From NCBI RefSeq assembly GCF_019655435.1, contig NZ_BPFH01000002.1:496001-560000 (forward strand): 64,000 nucleotides of DNA, in the 5' to 3' direction. Position numbers and translations under genes: made by a program. Below are positions 53,043-61,941 of this stretch, piece by piece. Positions within the stretch are counted from its first letter, which is position 1. The number at the start of each line of letters is the position of its first letter. The DNA is from Jannaschia pagri. GTDB lineage: Bacteria > Pseudomonadota > Alphaproteobacteria > Rhodobacterales > Rhodobacteraceae. Under the pieces are notes generated by a model. The model was not told the DNA's origin. It saw only the letters and a list, made by a program, of their open reading frames with translations, and did no database searches.

Positions 53043-54722
53043 TCACTCGTCGCCCTTGAGCGCGGCGCCCAAGATATCGCCGAGCGACGCACCGGAGTCG
53101 GAGGAGCCATACTGCTGCACGGCCTCTTTCTCTTCGGCGATCTCACGTGCTTTAATCGACAGACCCAAGCGACGCGACTTAGCATCCACGTTGGTGACGC
53201 GCACGTCCAGCTTGTCGCCAACGCCAAAGCGCTCGGGGCGCTGGTCTTGACGGTCGCGGGCCAGGTCGGAGCGGCGAATGAAGGACTTCATGCCCTCGTA
53301 CTCGACTTCGATGCCACCATCTTCGATCTTGGTGACCTCAACGGTGATGATCGAGCCGCGCTTCACGCCGCCGATGGCTTCAGCATAGGGGTCGCCGTCA
53401 GCCGCCTTGATGGACAAGCTGATGCGCTCCTTGTCGGTGTCGACCTCGGACACGACCGCCTTGACGATGTCGCCTTTGCGGTAGTCGCCGATGACGTCCT
53501 CGCCACGGCCTTCCCAGGTCAGATCCGACAGGTGGACCATGCCGTCGATGTCGCCGGGCAGACCCACGAACAGACCGAATTCGGTGATGTTCTTGACCTC
53601 GCCCTCGACCTGCGTGCCCTCGGGGTGCGTCTCGGCAAAGACTTCCCACGGGTTGCGCATGGTCTGCTTGAGACCCAGCGACACGCGGCGCTTGGCGGTG
53701 TCGATCTCCAGGACCATGACCTCAACCTCTTGCGAGGTGGACACGATCTTGCCCGGATGGACGTTCTTCTTCGTCCAGGACATTTCGGAGACGTGGACCA
53801 GGCCTTCGACGCCAGCTTCCAGCTCCACGAAGGCACCGTAGTCGGTGATATTCGTGACGCGGCCCTGGTGCACCGAATCCAGCGGATACTTGGCGATGAC
53901 CGTGTCCCACGGATCGTCCTGGAGCTGCTTCATGCCCAGGCTGATGCGGTGCGTGTCTTTGTTGATCTTGATGACCTGGACCTTGACGGTCTCGCCGATC
54001 GACAGGATCTCGCGCGGGTCGTTGACGCGGCGCCAGGCCATGTCGGTGACGTGCAGCAAGCCGTCAACGCCACCCAGGTCGACGAAGGCGCCGTACTCGG
54101 TGATGTTCTTGACGACGCCGTCGACGGTCTGACCTTCGGCCAGGTTGCCGATGACCTCGGCACGCTGCTCGGCACGGCTCTCCTCCAGGATGGCGCGGCG
54201 CGAGACAACGATGTTGCCGCGGCGACGGTCCATCTTCAGGATCTGGAACGGCTGCTTGAGGCCCATCAAGGGACCCGCGTCGCGCACGGGGCGCACGTCA
54301 ACCTGAGAGCCGGGCAGGAAGGCCACAGCACCGCCGAGGTCGACCGTGAAGCCACCCTTGACGCGGCCGAAGATGGCGCCCTCGACGCGCTCTTCCTTGC
54401 CATAGGCTTCTTCCAGGCGGTCCCATGCGGCCTCACGGCGGGCCATTTCGCGCGAGATGACAGCTTCGCCGCGGGCGTTTTCGACGTTGCGGAGGTAGAC
54501 TTCGACCTCATCGCCAACTTCGATCTCGGGGGCTTCGCCGGGATTCGCGAATTCTTTGAGTTCGACACGGCCTTCCATCTTATAGCCGACGTCGATGATG
54601 GCTTGGCCCGCCTCGATGGCGATGACCTTACCCTTGACGACCGACCCTTCGGTGGGCGTGTCGATTTCGAGGCTTTCGTTCAGGAGGGCCTCGAACTCCT
54701 CCATGGATGCATTTTGAGCCAT
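53043..54722 (-). CDS. rpsA: 30S ribosomal protein S1
   Basis: The 559-residue protein has six S1-type OB-fold repeats (e.g. GSVVKGKVIAIEAGQAIIDVGY, VDGVVKNITEYGAFVDLGGVDGLLHVTDMAW, QGRVTNITDYGAFVELEAGVEGLVHVSEMSW and VEGEVKNITEFGLFVGLPG). It binds mRNA on the 30S subunit. The start is ATG 54722 with AAAGGAAA upstream; the frame to 54926 has no support. A clean terminator follows. It is separated from cmk by four genes, unlike the common cmk-rpsA order. Confidence 0.97.
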   Translation of the reverse strand: MAQNASMEEFEALLNESLEIDTPTEGSVVKGKVIAIEAGQAIIDVGYKMEGRVELKEFANPGEAPEIEVGDEVEVYLRNVENARGEAVISREMARREAAWDRLEEAYGKEERVEGAIFGRVKGGFTVDLGGAVAFLPGSQVDVRPVRDAGPLMGLKQPFQILKMDRRRGNIVVSRRAILEESRAEQRAEVIGNLAEGQTVDGVVKNITEYGAFVDLGGVDGLLHVTDMAWRRVNDPREILSIGETVKVQVIKINKDTHRISLGMKQLQDDPWDTVIAKYPLDSVHQGRVTNITDYGAFVELEAGVEGLVHVSEMSWTKKNVHPGKIVSTSQEVEVMVLEIDTAKRRVSLGLKQTMRNPWEVFAETHPEGTQVEGEVKNITEFGLFVGLPGDIDGMVHLSDLTWEGRGEDVIGDYRKGDIVKAVVSEVDTDKERISLSIKAADGDPYAEAIGGVKRGSIITVEVTKIEDGGIEVEYEGMKSFIRRSDLARDRQDQRPERFGVGDKLDVRVTNVDAKSRRLGLSIKAREIAEEKEAVQQYGSSDSGASLGDILGAALKGDE

Positions 54723-54953
54723 GTGGCTGTGTGTTTCCTTTGGTTCGGTTTGACTGGCCGTGCGGTTGTCTCCGCCGGTCTTAGATTGGTCGGGTGAAAG
54801 CGAAAGCGATCCGGTCGAATCCGGAAATGCAGCGCGCTGTCGGGTGACGCGCGCCATATGACGGAATTGCGCGTGGTTTGCAACGGGCGGCGTCGCGGGT
54901 CCACCCGCGACCGAGCGCCGGTCCACCGGCGCTCCGCCAGCGTCCCACGGGCA

Positions 54954-55175
54954 CTACCGAATCCGGCGGACGGGCTCCCGGTTGCAGAACACTACAAACT
55001 GTCCGCCATTCTCCAAACACTGAAACCCGCGCCGGTCCAACTCCATCAGAAAGCGGTCCCGCCCCACGAGGCGGTCCACGTCCCGCACGGCGCGATGGAA
55101 CACACCGCCCTTAGCGACCTTGCCGGTGGAAAACATTCGGCCCAACACCCGTTCCGGATCTAAATGCGTTTGCAT
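54954..55175 (-). CDS. Small conserved basic protein, unknown function
   Basis: The 73-residue product includes DPERVLGRMFSTGKVAKGGVFHRAVRDVDRLVGRDRF and ends ENGGQFVVFCNREPVRRI. It is basic and cytoplasmic, with a GGVFHR and a FCNREP segment that look conserved, but I cannot name the family. ATG 55175 has AGGA seven bases upstream. It lies after the dienelactone-hydrolase-like gene and before rpsA. Confidence 0.6.
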   Translation of the reverse strand: MQTHLDPERVLGRMFSTGKVAKGGVFHRAVRDVDRLVGRDRFLMELDRRGFQCLENGGQFVVFCNREPVRRIR

Positions 55176-55209
55176 CCCCAGTTCCTGCCACCCGATGGTA
55201 AAGGCCCGG

Positions 55210-55899
55210 TTAACCCCGCAAATGCTCCGCCAAGAACCGCTCCGTCGCAGCCCAGGCCCTTTGGGCGGATCGCGCAGCGTAGTCCGCGTTCGGTTGCCCG
55301 TCTGCCTGCGATCCCGGATTGGTAAAGGCATGACCGGTGCCGCCAGAGGTGAGCGCATGCCAGTCATCACAATGGGCGTCCAACTCCCGCGTCATCTCTG
55401 CGAACTGCTCTGGCGTGGCCAGCGGATCATCCCACCCGTGGCACAGCAGGACAGGCGGCATCCTGTAATTGGGCGTGCCCGGCGGGTCGTAGAGCCCATG
55501 GAGGGACGCAACCGCATCCGCACCGCCCGACCGTGCCAAATCGAGCACGGCCTTGCCGCCCAAAGAAAACCCAAACGCGCCGACGCGACGCGGACCCCCC
55601 CGAACCTCGGCCTCTACCGCTTGCATCCGGGCGCAGAACGTCGCGCGGTCCGCCTGAACCTCTTGCAGCCGTGCCCAAGCTGCCTCTGCCCGATCGGTCC
55701 ACCATCCGTCACCGTAGTAATCCACGGCCAAAACCTCATAGTCACGGGCGGCCCAAGCCTCCGCCTGGGCCATCTCAAAATCCCGCAAGCCCGCAAAGGC
55801 GGGCGCGATCAGAAGACCCGCACCGTTAGGTATCTTCGGACGGGCGCGATAGCCGACCAGGGTATCCGCGCCCGACCGATAGGCATAGGCAGCCCCCAT
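55210..55899 (-). CDS. Dienelactone hydrolase family protein
   Basis: The 229-residue alpha/beta hydrolase has the nucleophile motif GAFGFSLGGKAVLDL with Ser112 where most dienelactone hydrolases have Cys, Asp157/158 in HGWDDPL and His190 in GTGHAF. VLLCHGWDD is the acid strand. It probably cleaves an ester or lactone; substrate unknown. ATG codons at 55902 and 55899 are possible; the second is coupled to the stop of the DUF2130 gene (TGATG). The gene belongs to the block inserted between cmk and rpsA. Confidence 0.85.
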   Translation of the reverse strand: MGAAYAYRSGADTLVGYRARPKIPNGAGLLIAPAFAGLRDFEMAQAEAWAARDYEVLAVDYYGDGWWTDRAEAAWARLQEVQADRATFCARMQAVEAEVRGGPRRVGAFGFSLGGKAVLDLARSGGADAVASLHGLYDPPGTPNYRMPPVLLCHGWDDPLATPEQFAEMTRELDAHCDDWHALTSGGTGHAFTNPGSQADGQPNADYAARSAQRAWAATERFLAEHLRG

Positions 55900-57101
55900 C
55901 ATGCGCCGTCCAAAAGGTCCGGCTCAAACGCCTCGATTTGAGCGACCGCACCGCCAGCGATCCCACGGATGTCGCCATACATCCCGGCCATGGCAATCTG
56001 TGCCTTTTCCAGCTGCTTCTCCCGCGCGGCCCATTGGGCGGTCATGTGCCGCTTTTCCTTGGCCAGGGCCTCCTCCAGGGCGCGGAATGGCTCGACCGCT
56101 GCCTCTAAGCGCGCGCGGAACCGACCATCCGTCAGGTAATCATAGAGCATTTCGGTCTTGGTCGCCTGCCCCTCTCGCACACCGCGGGCCTCGGCCACGC
56201 GCATCAGACCATCGCGCAGCACATGGGCCAGGGGAACCGCATAGCGCGGCGCCGCGACCCAAACGCCATCGAGATGGGCAAAGGTTTCGACCCCGTCGGG
56301 CCGCACGTCCGACACAAGGACGCAGAGATCAGCCCCCGCCGCACGCATGTCATCGCGGAGTTTCGGCAGCCATGCCGCCGACCAATTGGCCGTACGCTTT
56401 GATTCCCACAGGATGGTGCCCGCCATGCCGACTCGCAAAAGGCAATCGGCGCCGCGAATGCCCTTGGGCACCTCTTCGACGGAATCCATGGGAAAGGCGC
56501 GGGCCAAGTGGTGCTCCAGGACGACTTCCGCCGCCTCGCCCTGTTGTTGTTGGCTGCCCTGTTCAAGCTTTCTTTGGAGCACCTCTATCTGACGGGTGAG
56601 GCCCAGCAATTTCTGGTCCTTCTCTGCCAGGATCAACTGCGCTTTTTCCTGTTCCGCCGCCAATCGTTCTGCGGCAAGCGCCTCAGCTTGGACGCGCAGT
56701 TTCTGGCGCGCAGCCTCCGTCTGTGCGGCGACTTGCTTTTGAATCGTCAGGTCCATTTCCCGTTCCCGCTCGGCGAGGAGCGCTTCCCGTGCCAGAGCGG
56801 CGGCCTGGGCCTTTTGCGCTTCGGCCAGCTTGGCCTCCTGGGCCTTGGCGCGGGATTGGAGGGCCGCAACCTCCGCCTCGCGGGCCTGCGCGGCCTCTTG
56901 GATTTCGGCCAAGCGCGCGGCCTGGGCGGCTTCGGCGGCCTGGGTCGCTGCGGCTTCGATTGCCGCCTTCTGGTCGGCAAGCGCGGCCTGCTGGCGGGCC
57001 GCAGCCTCCCGCCGGGTCTGGGCAAGTAGGGGTCCCGCCAACGATTCGGTCAGCGCGATTTCAGCAGAACAAGAGGGGCAGGTGATTTTCGGATCGGTCA
57101 T
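55899..57101 (-). CDS. DUF2130 protein: zinc-knuckle-like, coiled-coil, nuclease-like
   Basis: The 400-residue product matches DUF2130. An N-terminal CPSC pair (Cys8, Cys11) is followed by a long charged coiled coil (about residues 25-185, rich in Ala, Glu, Gln). The C-terminal domain has EVVLEHHLARAFP, RGADCLLRV (Asp219) and LWESKRT (Glu233-Ser-Lys235), an arrangement like the Asp...Glu-x-Lys of PD-(D/E)xK nucleases, to which this family has been related. The substrate is unknown. The start is ATG 57101 without a clear ribosome site. It is upstream of the dienelactone-hydrolase-like gene. Confidence 0.87.
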   Translation of the reverse strand: MTDPKITCPSCSAEIALTESLAGPLLAQTRREAAARQQAALADQKAAIEAAATQAAEAAQAARLAEIQEAAQAREAEVAALQSRAKAQEAKLAEAQKAQAAALAREALLAEREREMDLTIQKQVAAQTEAARQKLRVQAEALAAERLAAEQEKAQLILAEKDQKLLGLTRQIEVLQRKLEQGSQQQQGEAAEVVLEHHLARAFPMDSVEEVPKGIRGADCLLRVGMAGTILWESKRTANWSAAWLPKLRDDMRAAGADLCVLVSDVRPDGVETFAHLDGVWVAAPRYAVPLAHVLRDGLMRVAEARGVREGQATKTEMLYDYLTDGRFRARLEAAVEPFRALEEALAKEKRHMTAQWAAREKQLEKAQIAMAGMYGDIRGIAGGAVAQIEAFEPDLLDGA

Positions 57102-57140
57102 GGCGCGACCGTGCCCCGACGGCCTTCCCGCTTCAACCAA

Positions 57141-57740
57141 TCAGATGTCGCGGCCCTGGCGTTGCAGGCGCTCCAACAACTCCCGCTGGGCTTTTTGACT
57201 GTCGCCGCGCCCAAATTGCCCGGCGCCCGACGAAAACAGCGTTCCATAGCTGAGCGCCGTGTTCACCGTCTGACCGATGCCCGACACCAGTTGATCGTCT
57301 CGCAAGGGAGAGAGCGGATGGATGAAGACGGCCCAAACGCGCCCCTCTGCCACGGCATAGCGTGCGTCCAGAGCGCTGTCGAAATTGGCCTGCATCATTC
57401 GCGTCAGGTCCTCGGGTTTCAGCCCTTCTGCGGAGCGGATAGGGACCATGGCCCGCATCCGGTCGGCGGTCGGATCGGTAATGACCAGGACGGGAACATC
57501 CTCCACCGTCATCCGAAAGGCTCCGCCTGCACGTTCCAACGCAGGATCCAGCCGCGTCAGGACGGTCTCCATGCGGGTCAGGGTCATATCGACCACGGGC
57601 GGTGCGTCCTGCGCCCCAGCGGGCGCAGCGAGCAGCTGACACGCCAGAAGAAGCGCCGCCGCACATGCCCAGACGGAGCGCCGGGATCGGACCAGAGATG
57701 CCCCTTGGAAACTCCGGGTGATCGGGGATTTGGACAACAT
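57141..57740 (-). CDS. Exported YbjN-like protein
   Basis: The 199-residue product has a long charged n-region and a hydrophobic stretch (VWACAAALLLACQLLAAPAGAQ) typical of a signal peptide. The mature part, with RMTVEDVPVLVITDPTADRM and MMQANFDSALDARYAVAEGRVWAVFIHPLSPL, looks like the YbjN/type III chaperone fold. Its function is unknown. ATG 57740 has AGAGG seven bases upstream, deciding against 57767. It follows cmk and opens the four-gene block before rpsA. Confidence 0.75.
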   Translation of the reverse strand: MLSKSPITRSFQGASLVRSRRSVWACAAALLLACQLLAAPAGAQDAPPVVDMTLTRMETVLTRLDPALERAGGAFRMTVEDVPVLVITDPTADRMRAMVPIRSAEGLKPEDLTRMMQANFDSALDARYAVAEGRVWAVFIHPLSPLRDDQLVSGIGQTVNTALSYGTLFSSGAGQFGRGDSQKAQRELLERLQRQGRDI

Positions 57741-57841
57741 GGGCGCACCTCTTGGCTGTTGCGCCAAAGGCTAGGAGCCAACCTGTACTGAGGGAAACCA
57801 CAAAACGGTGAGGTGACAGGCGCCACCCGGCGGCAACCGCC

Positions 57842-58459
57842 TTATGATGACGGTGCGCGCACCTTGTCGACCACGGCAATGGCGGACGCGACGGCCTCGG
57901 CGATGGACATGTCGGAAGTGTCGAGGATTGTCGCATCCGGCGCGGCCACAAGGGGCGCGTCCGCGCGGCACATGTCACGGGCATCGCGGGCCAGCACATC
58001 CTCTAGCACCTGGGCCTGGGTCACCGCCATCCCCTTGCCAGACAGCTCCGCAAAGCGCCGTTCCGCGCGAACCTCTGGGGCCGCTGTCACATAGAACTTC
58101 ACCTCGGCATCGGGGCAAATCACGGTGCAAATGTCGCGTCCATCCAGAACTGCACCCTGGGGCAGCGCGCAAAAGCTCCGCTGAAACGCCACCAGGGCCT
58201 CCCGCAACGCAGGGTCCGTCGCCACACGGCTTGCGGCGGCGGCGATCTCGGGTGTGCGCAGGTCCGGTCGCTCCAAATCGTTGGGGGTCAATGTCCGCGC
58301 GGCGGCGATGGGGTCTTCACCGGCCTGAACGCGTGCGCCAACGGCCCGGTACAGCAAACCCGTATCGAGGTGCTGAAACCCGAAGTGGTCGGCAACGGCC
58401 CGACTGATCGTGCCCTTGCCCGCCGCTGCCGGCCCGTCGATTGCCACGACAAATCCCAT
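57842..58459 (-). CDS. cmk: Cytidylate kinase
   Basis: The 205-residue enzyme phosphorylates CMP and dCMP. The P-loop [15 protein letters not shown] (residues 9-23), [33 protein letters not shown] and the RDxxD-like [13 protein letters not shown] are conserved. GAGAGG lies eight bases before the ATG. It follows aroA with a 48-base gap, a normal pair. Confidence 0.96.
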   Translation of the reverse strand: MGFVVAIDGPAAAGKGTISRAVADHFGFQHLDTGLLYRAVGARVQAGEDPIAAARTLTPNDLERPDLRTPEIAAAASRVATDPALREALVAFQRSFCALPQGAVLDGRDICTVICPDAEVKFYVTAAPEVRAERRFAELSGKGMAVTQAQVLEDVLARDARDMCRADAPLVAAPDATILDTSDMSIAEAVASAIAVVDKVRAPSS

Positions 58460-58507
58460 CTCGGTGCCTCTCTGTTGTTCGCCAACCCGGTGGCTGGCGC
58501 TCCGGTC

Positions 58508-59854
58508 TCAGTCGGCGACGCTGTCGAACTGCGCGCCCAGCGATCCCATCAGATCCTCAAAGATCGGAAAGGACGTGGCAATCGGACCGGCGTCGTCAAC
58601 GGTAATGGCCTCGGCCGACGCCATACCCGCCACCAGGAAGGACATGGCGATGCGGTGGTCGAGATGAATCGCAACCGTCGCCCCACCGCGCAGACCACCG
58701 GGGCCGCGGCCATCGACCTCCCACCAATCGTCGCCGTCGCGGACGTCGATCCCGCAAGCGCGCAGACCCGTGGCCATGGCATCGATGCGATCACATTCCT
58801 TCACGCGCAATTCGGCGACACCGCGCATGACGGTGGTTCCTTCGGCTTGGGAGGCAACCACCGAGAGGATCGGATATTCGTCGATCATGGAGGCGGCGCG
58901 CTCCGGCGGCACCTCGATCCCCCGCAAGTTGGGCGAGAAGCGCGCACGCAGGTCGGCCACCGGCTCCCCGCCCTCTTCGCGCGGGTTTTCATAGGTCAGA
59001 TCGGCGCCCATATCGCGCAGGGTCTCAAACAGACCCGCGCGGGTGGGGTTCAGGCCAATGTTGGGCACAAGCACGTCGGAGCCTGGGACGATCAGCGCCG
59101 CGCAGACGGGAAAAGCCGCCGAGGATGGATCCCGGGGCACGACGATCGCCTGTGGTCGGAGGGTCGGCTGCCCCTGCAGAGTGATAACCCGGCCCTCGGC
59201 CGTTTGCTCGACCGAGACCTCGGCACCGAACCCCGTGAGCATCCGCTCACTATGGTCCCGGGTCGCCTCCCGCTCGATCACGACCGTCTCGCCCGGGGCG
59301 TTCAGGCCCGCCAGCAAGACCGCCGATTTCACCTGGGCGGAAGGAACGGGCGTCGCGTAGCGCACAGGCACCGGCTCAGAGGCCCCGACGACCGTCATGG
59401 GCAAGCGCCCGCCGGAGCGGCCATAGGCCTGCGCCCCGAACAGCGCCAAAGGGTCCGTGACCCGCGCCATGGGCCGCTTCCGCAGCGAGGCATCCCCGGT
59501 GTAAGTCACGGAAAACCCATGGGTTGCCGCCGCGCCCATCAAGAGGCGCACGCCGGTGCCAGAATTGCCGCAGTCGATCAGATCTTCCGGTTCCATCAGC
59601 CCACCGACGCCGACACCCTGCACGACCCAGGTATCGCCCTGCTTGTCGACCTGGGCGCCGAAGGCGCGCATGGCCCGCCCGGTGTCCAAAACGTCCTGGC
59701 CTTCGAGCAAGCCGGTGACGCGCGTCTCACCCTCTGCCATCGCCCCCAAGATCAAGGCCCGGTGGGAAATCGACTTGTCGCCCGGCACGTTGGCCTCACC
59801 CCGGAGGGGCCCGGCGGCGCGGGCGGTCAGGGGGCGGCTGGGTCCATGGCTCAT
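58508..59854 (-). CDS. aroA: 3-phosphoshikimate 1-carboxyvinyltransferase
   Basis: The 448-residue EPSP synthase makes 5-enolpyruvylshikimate-3-phosphate in aromatic synthesis. [15 protein letters not shown] with Lys27, [14 protein letters not shown], and [15 protein letters not shown] are conserved. The [20 protein letters not shown] region has the residue pattern of class II-like enzymes that are more tolerant of glyphosate; this is an inference. GAGGAG seven bases before ATG 59854 fixes the start. It heads the aroA-cmk unit. Confidence 0.95.
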   Translation of the reverse strand: MSHGPSRPLTARAAGPLRGEANVPGDKSISHRALILGAMAEGETRVTGLLEGQDVLDTGRAMRAFGAQVDKQGDTWVVQGVGVGGLMEPEDLIDCGNSGTGVRLLMGAAATHGFSVTYTGDASLRKRPMARVTDPLALFGAQAYGRSGGRLPMTVVGASEPVPVRYATPVPSAQVKSAVLLAGLNAPGETVVIEREATRDHSERMLTGFGAEVSVEQTAEGRVITLQGQPTLRPQAIVVPRDPSSAAFPVCAALIVPGSDVLVPNIGLNPTRAGLFETLRDMGADLTYENPREEGGEPVADLRARFSPNLRGIEVPPERAASMIDEYPILSVVASQAEGTTVMRGVAELRVKECDRIDAMATGLRACGIDVRDGDDWWEVDGRGPGGLRGGATVAIHLDHRIAMSFLVAGMASAEAITVDDAGPIATSFPIFEDLMGSLGAQFDSVAD

Positions 59855-59969
59855 GGCGGTCTCCTCGGCGTATCGCGGCCACGGCCTAGCCCCCGCCCGC
59901 CGCTGCGTCCAGACCCAACCGCTGCCTTCCCCCTGGGCGCGGCAGTGCAACCACCCTATGTGGCGTGGA

Positions 59970-61022
59970 ATGAAACGCAGACGCTTCCTATCCATTGCCG
60001 GTCTGACGGGCCTTTTGGGCGCCGCTGCCTGTGCCATTCAACGCACCGGATCCGCAAACCCCTATTACTCCGGCCCGCCGTCCGACCATTTCGACGGAAC
60101 CCGCTTTTTCAACCCAGGGGGCACCGACCCCAAGGGGTTTGGCGATCTGCTGAAATGGCAACTGGGCGGGGACCGCGCCGATTGGCCCGATAGCGTCGGC
60201 ATCACCCAAACGGCCCCCAGCGAGCGGGTCTCGGACCTCCAAGTGACGATGATCGGGCACGCCAGCGTGCTGATCCAAGTCGCTGGTCTGAATCTCTTGA
60301 CGGACCCCGTCTGGTCCCAGCGTGCCAGCCCCTTTTCGTTCGCGGGTCCAGCCAGGGTAACCGCCCCAGGGGTGGCCTTTGACGCCTTGCCGCCCATCGA
60401 TGCCGTCCTGATCAGCCACAACCACTACGACCATCTTGACGTGGCGACCCTGCGCCGGCTGCACGACCGCTTTGCGATGCCCGTCCTGACGCCCTTGGGC
60501 AACGACGCCCTGTTGCGCGATGAGATCCCTGGCATCGACGCACGCGCAGGCGATTGGGGCGAGGTTCTGGAGCTACCAGACCTGCGGGTGAGGCTGTTGC
60601 CCTGCCACCACTGGTCGGCGCGGGGCACGCGGGACCGGTCCATGGCGCTTTGGGCATCTTTTGTTTTGGAGACGCCAGCCGGAAAGATCCTGCACATCGG
60701 TGACACGGGCTACGACCAGGGCCGCCCCTACACCGCCGCCGCTGCCCACGGTCCCTACCGCTTGGCAATCTTGCCCATCGGCGCCTATGCCCCCCGCTGG
60801 TTCATGCGTGATCAGCACCAGAACCCAGAGGAGGCCGTGGCCGGGTTGATCGCCAGCGGCGCCAAATGGGGCCTGGCCCACCATTGGGGGACGTTTCAAT
60901 TGACGAACGAAGCGCGGGACGAACCGCCCGCGCGCCTCTCTGCCGCGCTGGCCGCCGAAGATCTACCCCTCGACGTGTTCCGCGCCCTGCCCCCCGGTGC
61001 CACCTGGAACGTGCCGCGGTGA
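59970..61022 (+). CDS. MBL-fold metallohydrolase, exported (NAPE-PLD-like)
   Basis: The 350-residue product begins [21 protein letters not shown], a twin-arginine-like signal ending in a possible lipobox cysteine (Cys21), so it is probably an exported lipoprotein. The zinc motif HNHYDHLD gives His150, His152, Asp154 and His155, and [21 protein letters not shown] and IGDTGY follow the UlaG/NAPE-PLD-type metallo-beta-lactamase pattern. The substrate is unknown. It is divergent from aroA and ends before a palindromic terminator. Confidence 0.88.
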   Translation: MKRRRFLSIAGLTGLLGAAACAIQRTGSANPYYSGPPSDHFDGTRFFNPGGTDPKGFGDLLKWQLGGDRADWPDSVGITQTAPSERVSDLQVTMIGHASVLIQVAGLNLLTDPVWSQRASPFSFAGPARVTAPGVAFDALPPIDAVLISHNHYDHLDVATLRRLHDRFAMPVLTPLGNDALLRDEIPGIDARAGDWGEVLELPDLRVRLLPCHHWSARGTRDRSMALWASFVLETPAGKILHIGDTGYDQGRPYTAAAAHGPYRLAILPIGAYAPRWFMRDQHQNPEEAVAGLIASGAKWGLAHHWGTFQLTNEARDEPPARLSAALAAEDLPLDVFRALPPGATWNVPR

Positions 61023-61040
61023 TCGGAAGACCGTCCAGCA

Positions 61041-61061
61041 AGACTATTCGTTGAATAGTCT
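61041..61061. terminator. Palindromic terminator between metallohydrolase and trmB
   Basis: AGACTATTC-GTT-GAATAGTCT, a perfect 9-bp stem with a three-base loop, lies in the 41-base gap between convergent genes. It resembles the AT-rich palindrome at 24098 in use and place. It should serve both strands. Confidence 0.6.
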
Positions 61062-61063
61062 GC

Positions 61064-61753
61064 TCAGCCGTTTCGCGTAAACGTGACGTAGTTCGGCGCG
61101 CGCCGCTCGCGCAGCGCCTTGGCCTCATACCGGGTGCGCGTCCAATCCGCCCAAGGCGTCGCTATATCGTGGTCCACGCGGGTGAAGCCCGCCCGCGGCA
61201 CTTCTTCGAGGGTCTGGCGTACGTAATCCTCGATATCCGTGGCCACCCGGAAAATAGCGCCGGGCTTCAAGCACCGAGCCAATGGCTCCAGATGTTCTGG
61301 CGTCACAAACCGGCGACGGTGGTGGCGTGCCTTTGGCCAGGGGTCGGGGTAGAGCAAAAACGCCCGCGACAGGGAGCTGGGCGGTAGAACGTCGAACAGA
61401 TCCCTGGCATCGCCGGGATGAATGCGCAGGTTCGTGGCCCCCGATTGCCGAAGCTTACCCAGCAACATCGCCACACCGTTGATGTAGGGTTCTGCCCCGA
61501 TGATCCCCACGTCTGGGTTGCAGACGGCCTGGTGGATCAGATGCTCGCCCCCGCCGAAGCCTACCTCCAACCAGACATCGCGTCCGCCAAAGAGCCGGTC
61601 GAGGTCCAGGGGCAGGCGCTCGGGGTTTTCTTCCCAACTCACGGGACCTGGGGACAGAGCGGCCAGATCCTCGCTCATATAGCGCTCATGGGACGCTTTG
61701 AGCTGCTTGCCCTTTCGGCGGCCATAGAAGTTGCGATGGGGTCTATCGGTCAT
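61064..61753 (-). CDS. trmB: tRNA (guanine-N7-)-methyltransferase
   Basis: The 229-residue SAM-dependent enzyme methylates G46 of tRNA. The motif WLEVGFGGGEHLIHQA, the conserved LLYPDPWPKARHHRRRFV and the C-terminal TRYEAKALRERRAPNYVTFTR are diagnostic. No ribosome site is clear before the ATG. Downstream (on the same strand) comes the terminator at 61041. Confidence 0.95.
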   Translation of the reverse strand: MTDRPHRNFYGRRKGKQLKASHERYMSEDLAALSPGPVSWEENPERLPLDLDRLFGGRDVWLEVGFGGGEHLIHQAVCNPDVGIIGAEPYINGVAMLLGKLRQSGATNLRIHPGDARDLFDVLPPSSLSRAFLLYPDPWPKARHHRRRFVTPEHLEPLARCLKPGAIFRVATDIEDYVRQTLEEVPRAGFTRVDHDIATPWADWTRTRYEAKALRERRAPNYVTFTRNG

Positions 61754-61873
61754 GGCGGCTGCGTTACCGACAATCGCCGCCAGGGTGAAGTCAGAACCGG
61801 CATCGTTTGATGATCGTGGGTGTTGGGGGCGAGATACGGGTACGAAGGCGCTCGGGGCCGCTGGAGCGCGACT

Positions 61874-61895
61874 GCATATTTGGGGAACATCGAAA
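61874..61895 (+). repeat. 22-base extragenic motif, copy 2
   Basis: It differs from copy 1 (7189-7210) only in GG for TT in the T-tract, and lies between trmB and purK. Confidence 0.45.
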
Positions 61896-61941
61896 TGGGC
61901 GCACGAGGTGATACGACCGGTTCGCGCGCGGGGAGACGTCG

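Noticed and set aside
52978-53227. N-terminal extension of the sulfotransferase-like frame
   Set aside because: It runs through the rpsA terminator and rpsA coding sequence. The ribosome site and TTG at 52977 in the other frame explain the N-terminus better.
53247-54797. A 516-codon open frame on the plus strand
   Set aside because: It is the antisense shadow of rpsA, rich in Asp, Leu and Val from the complementary codons, with no ribosome site.
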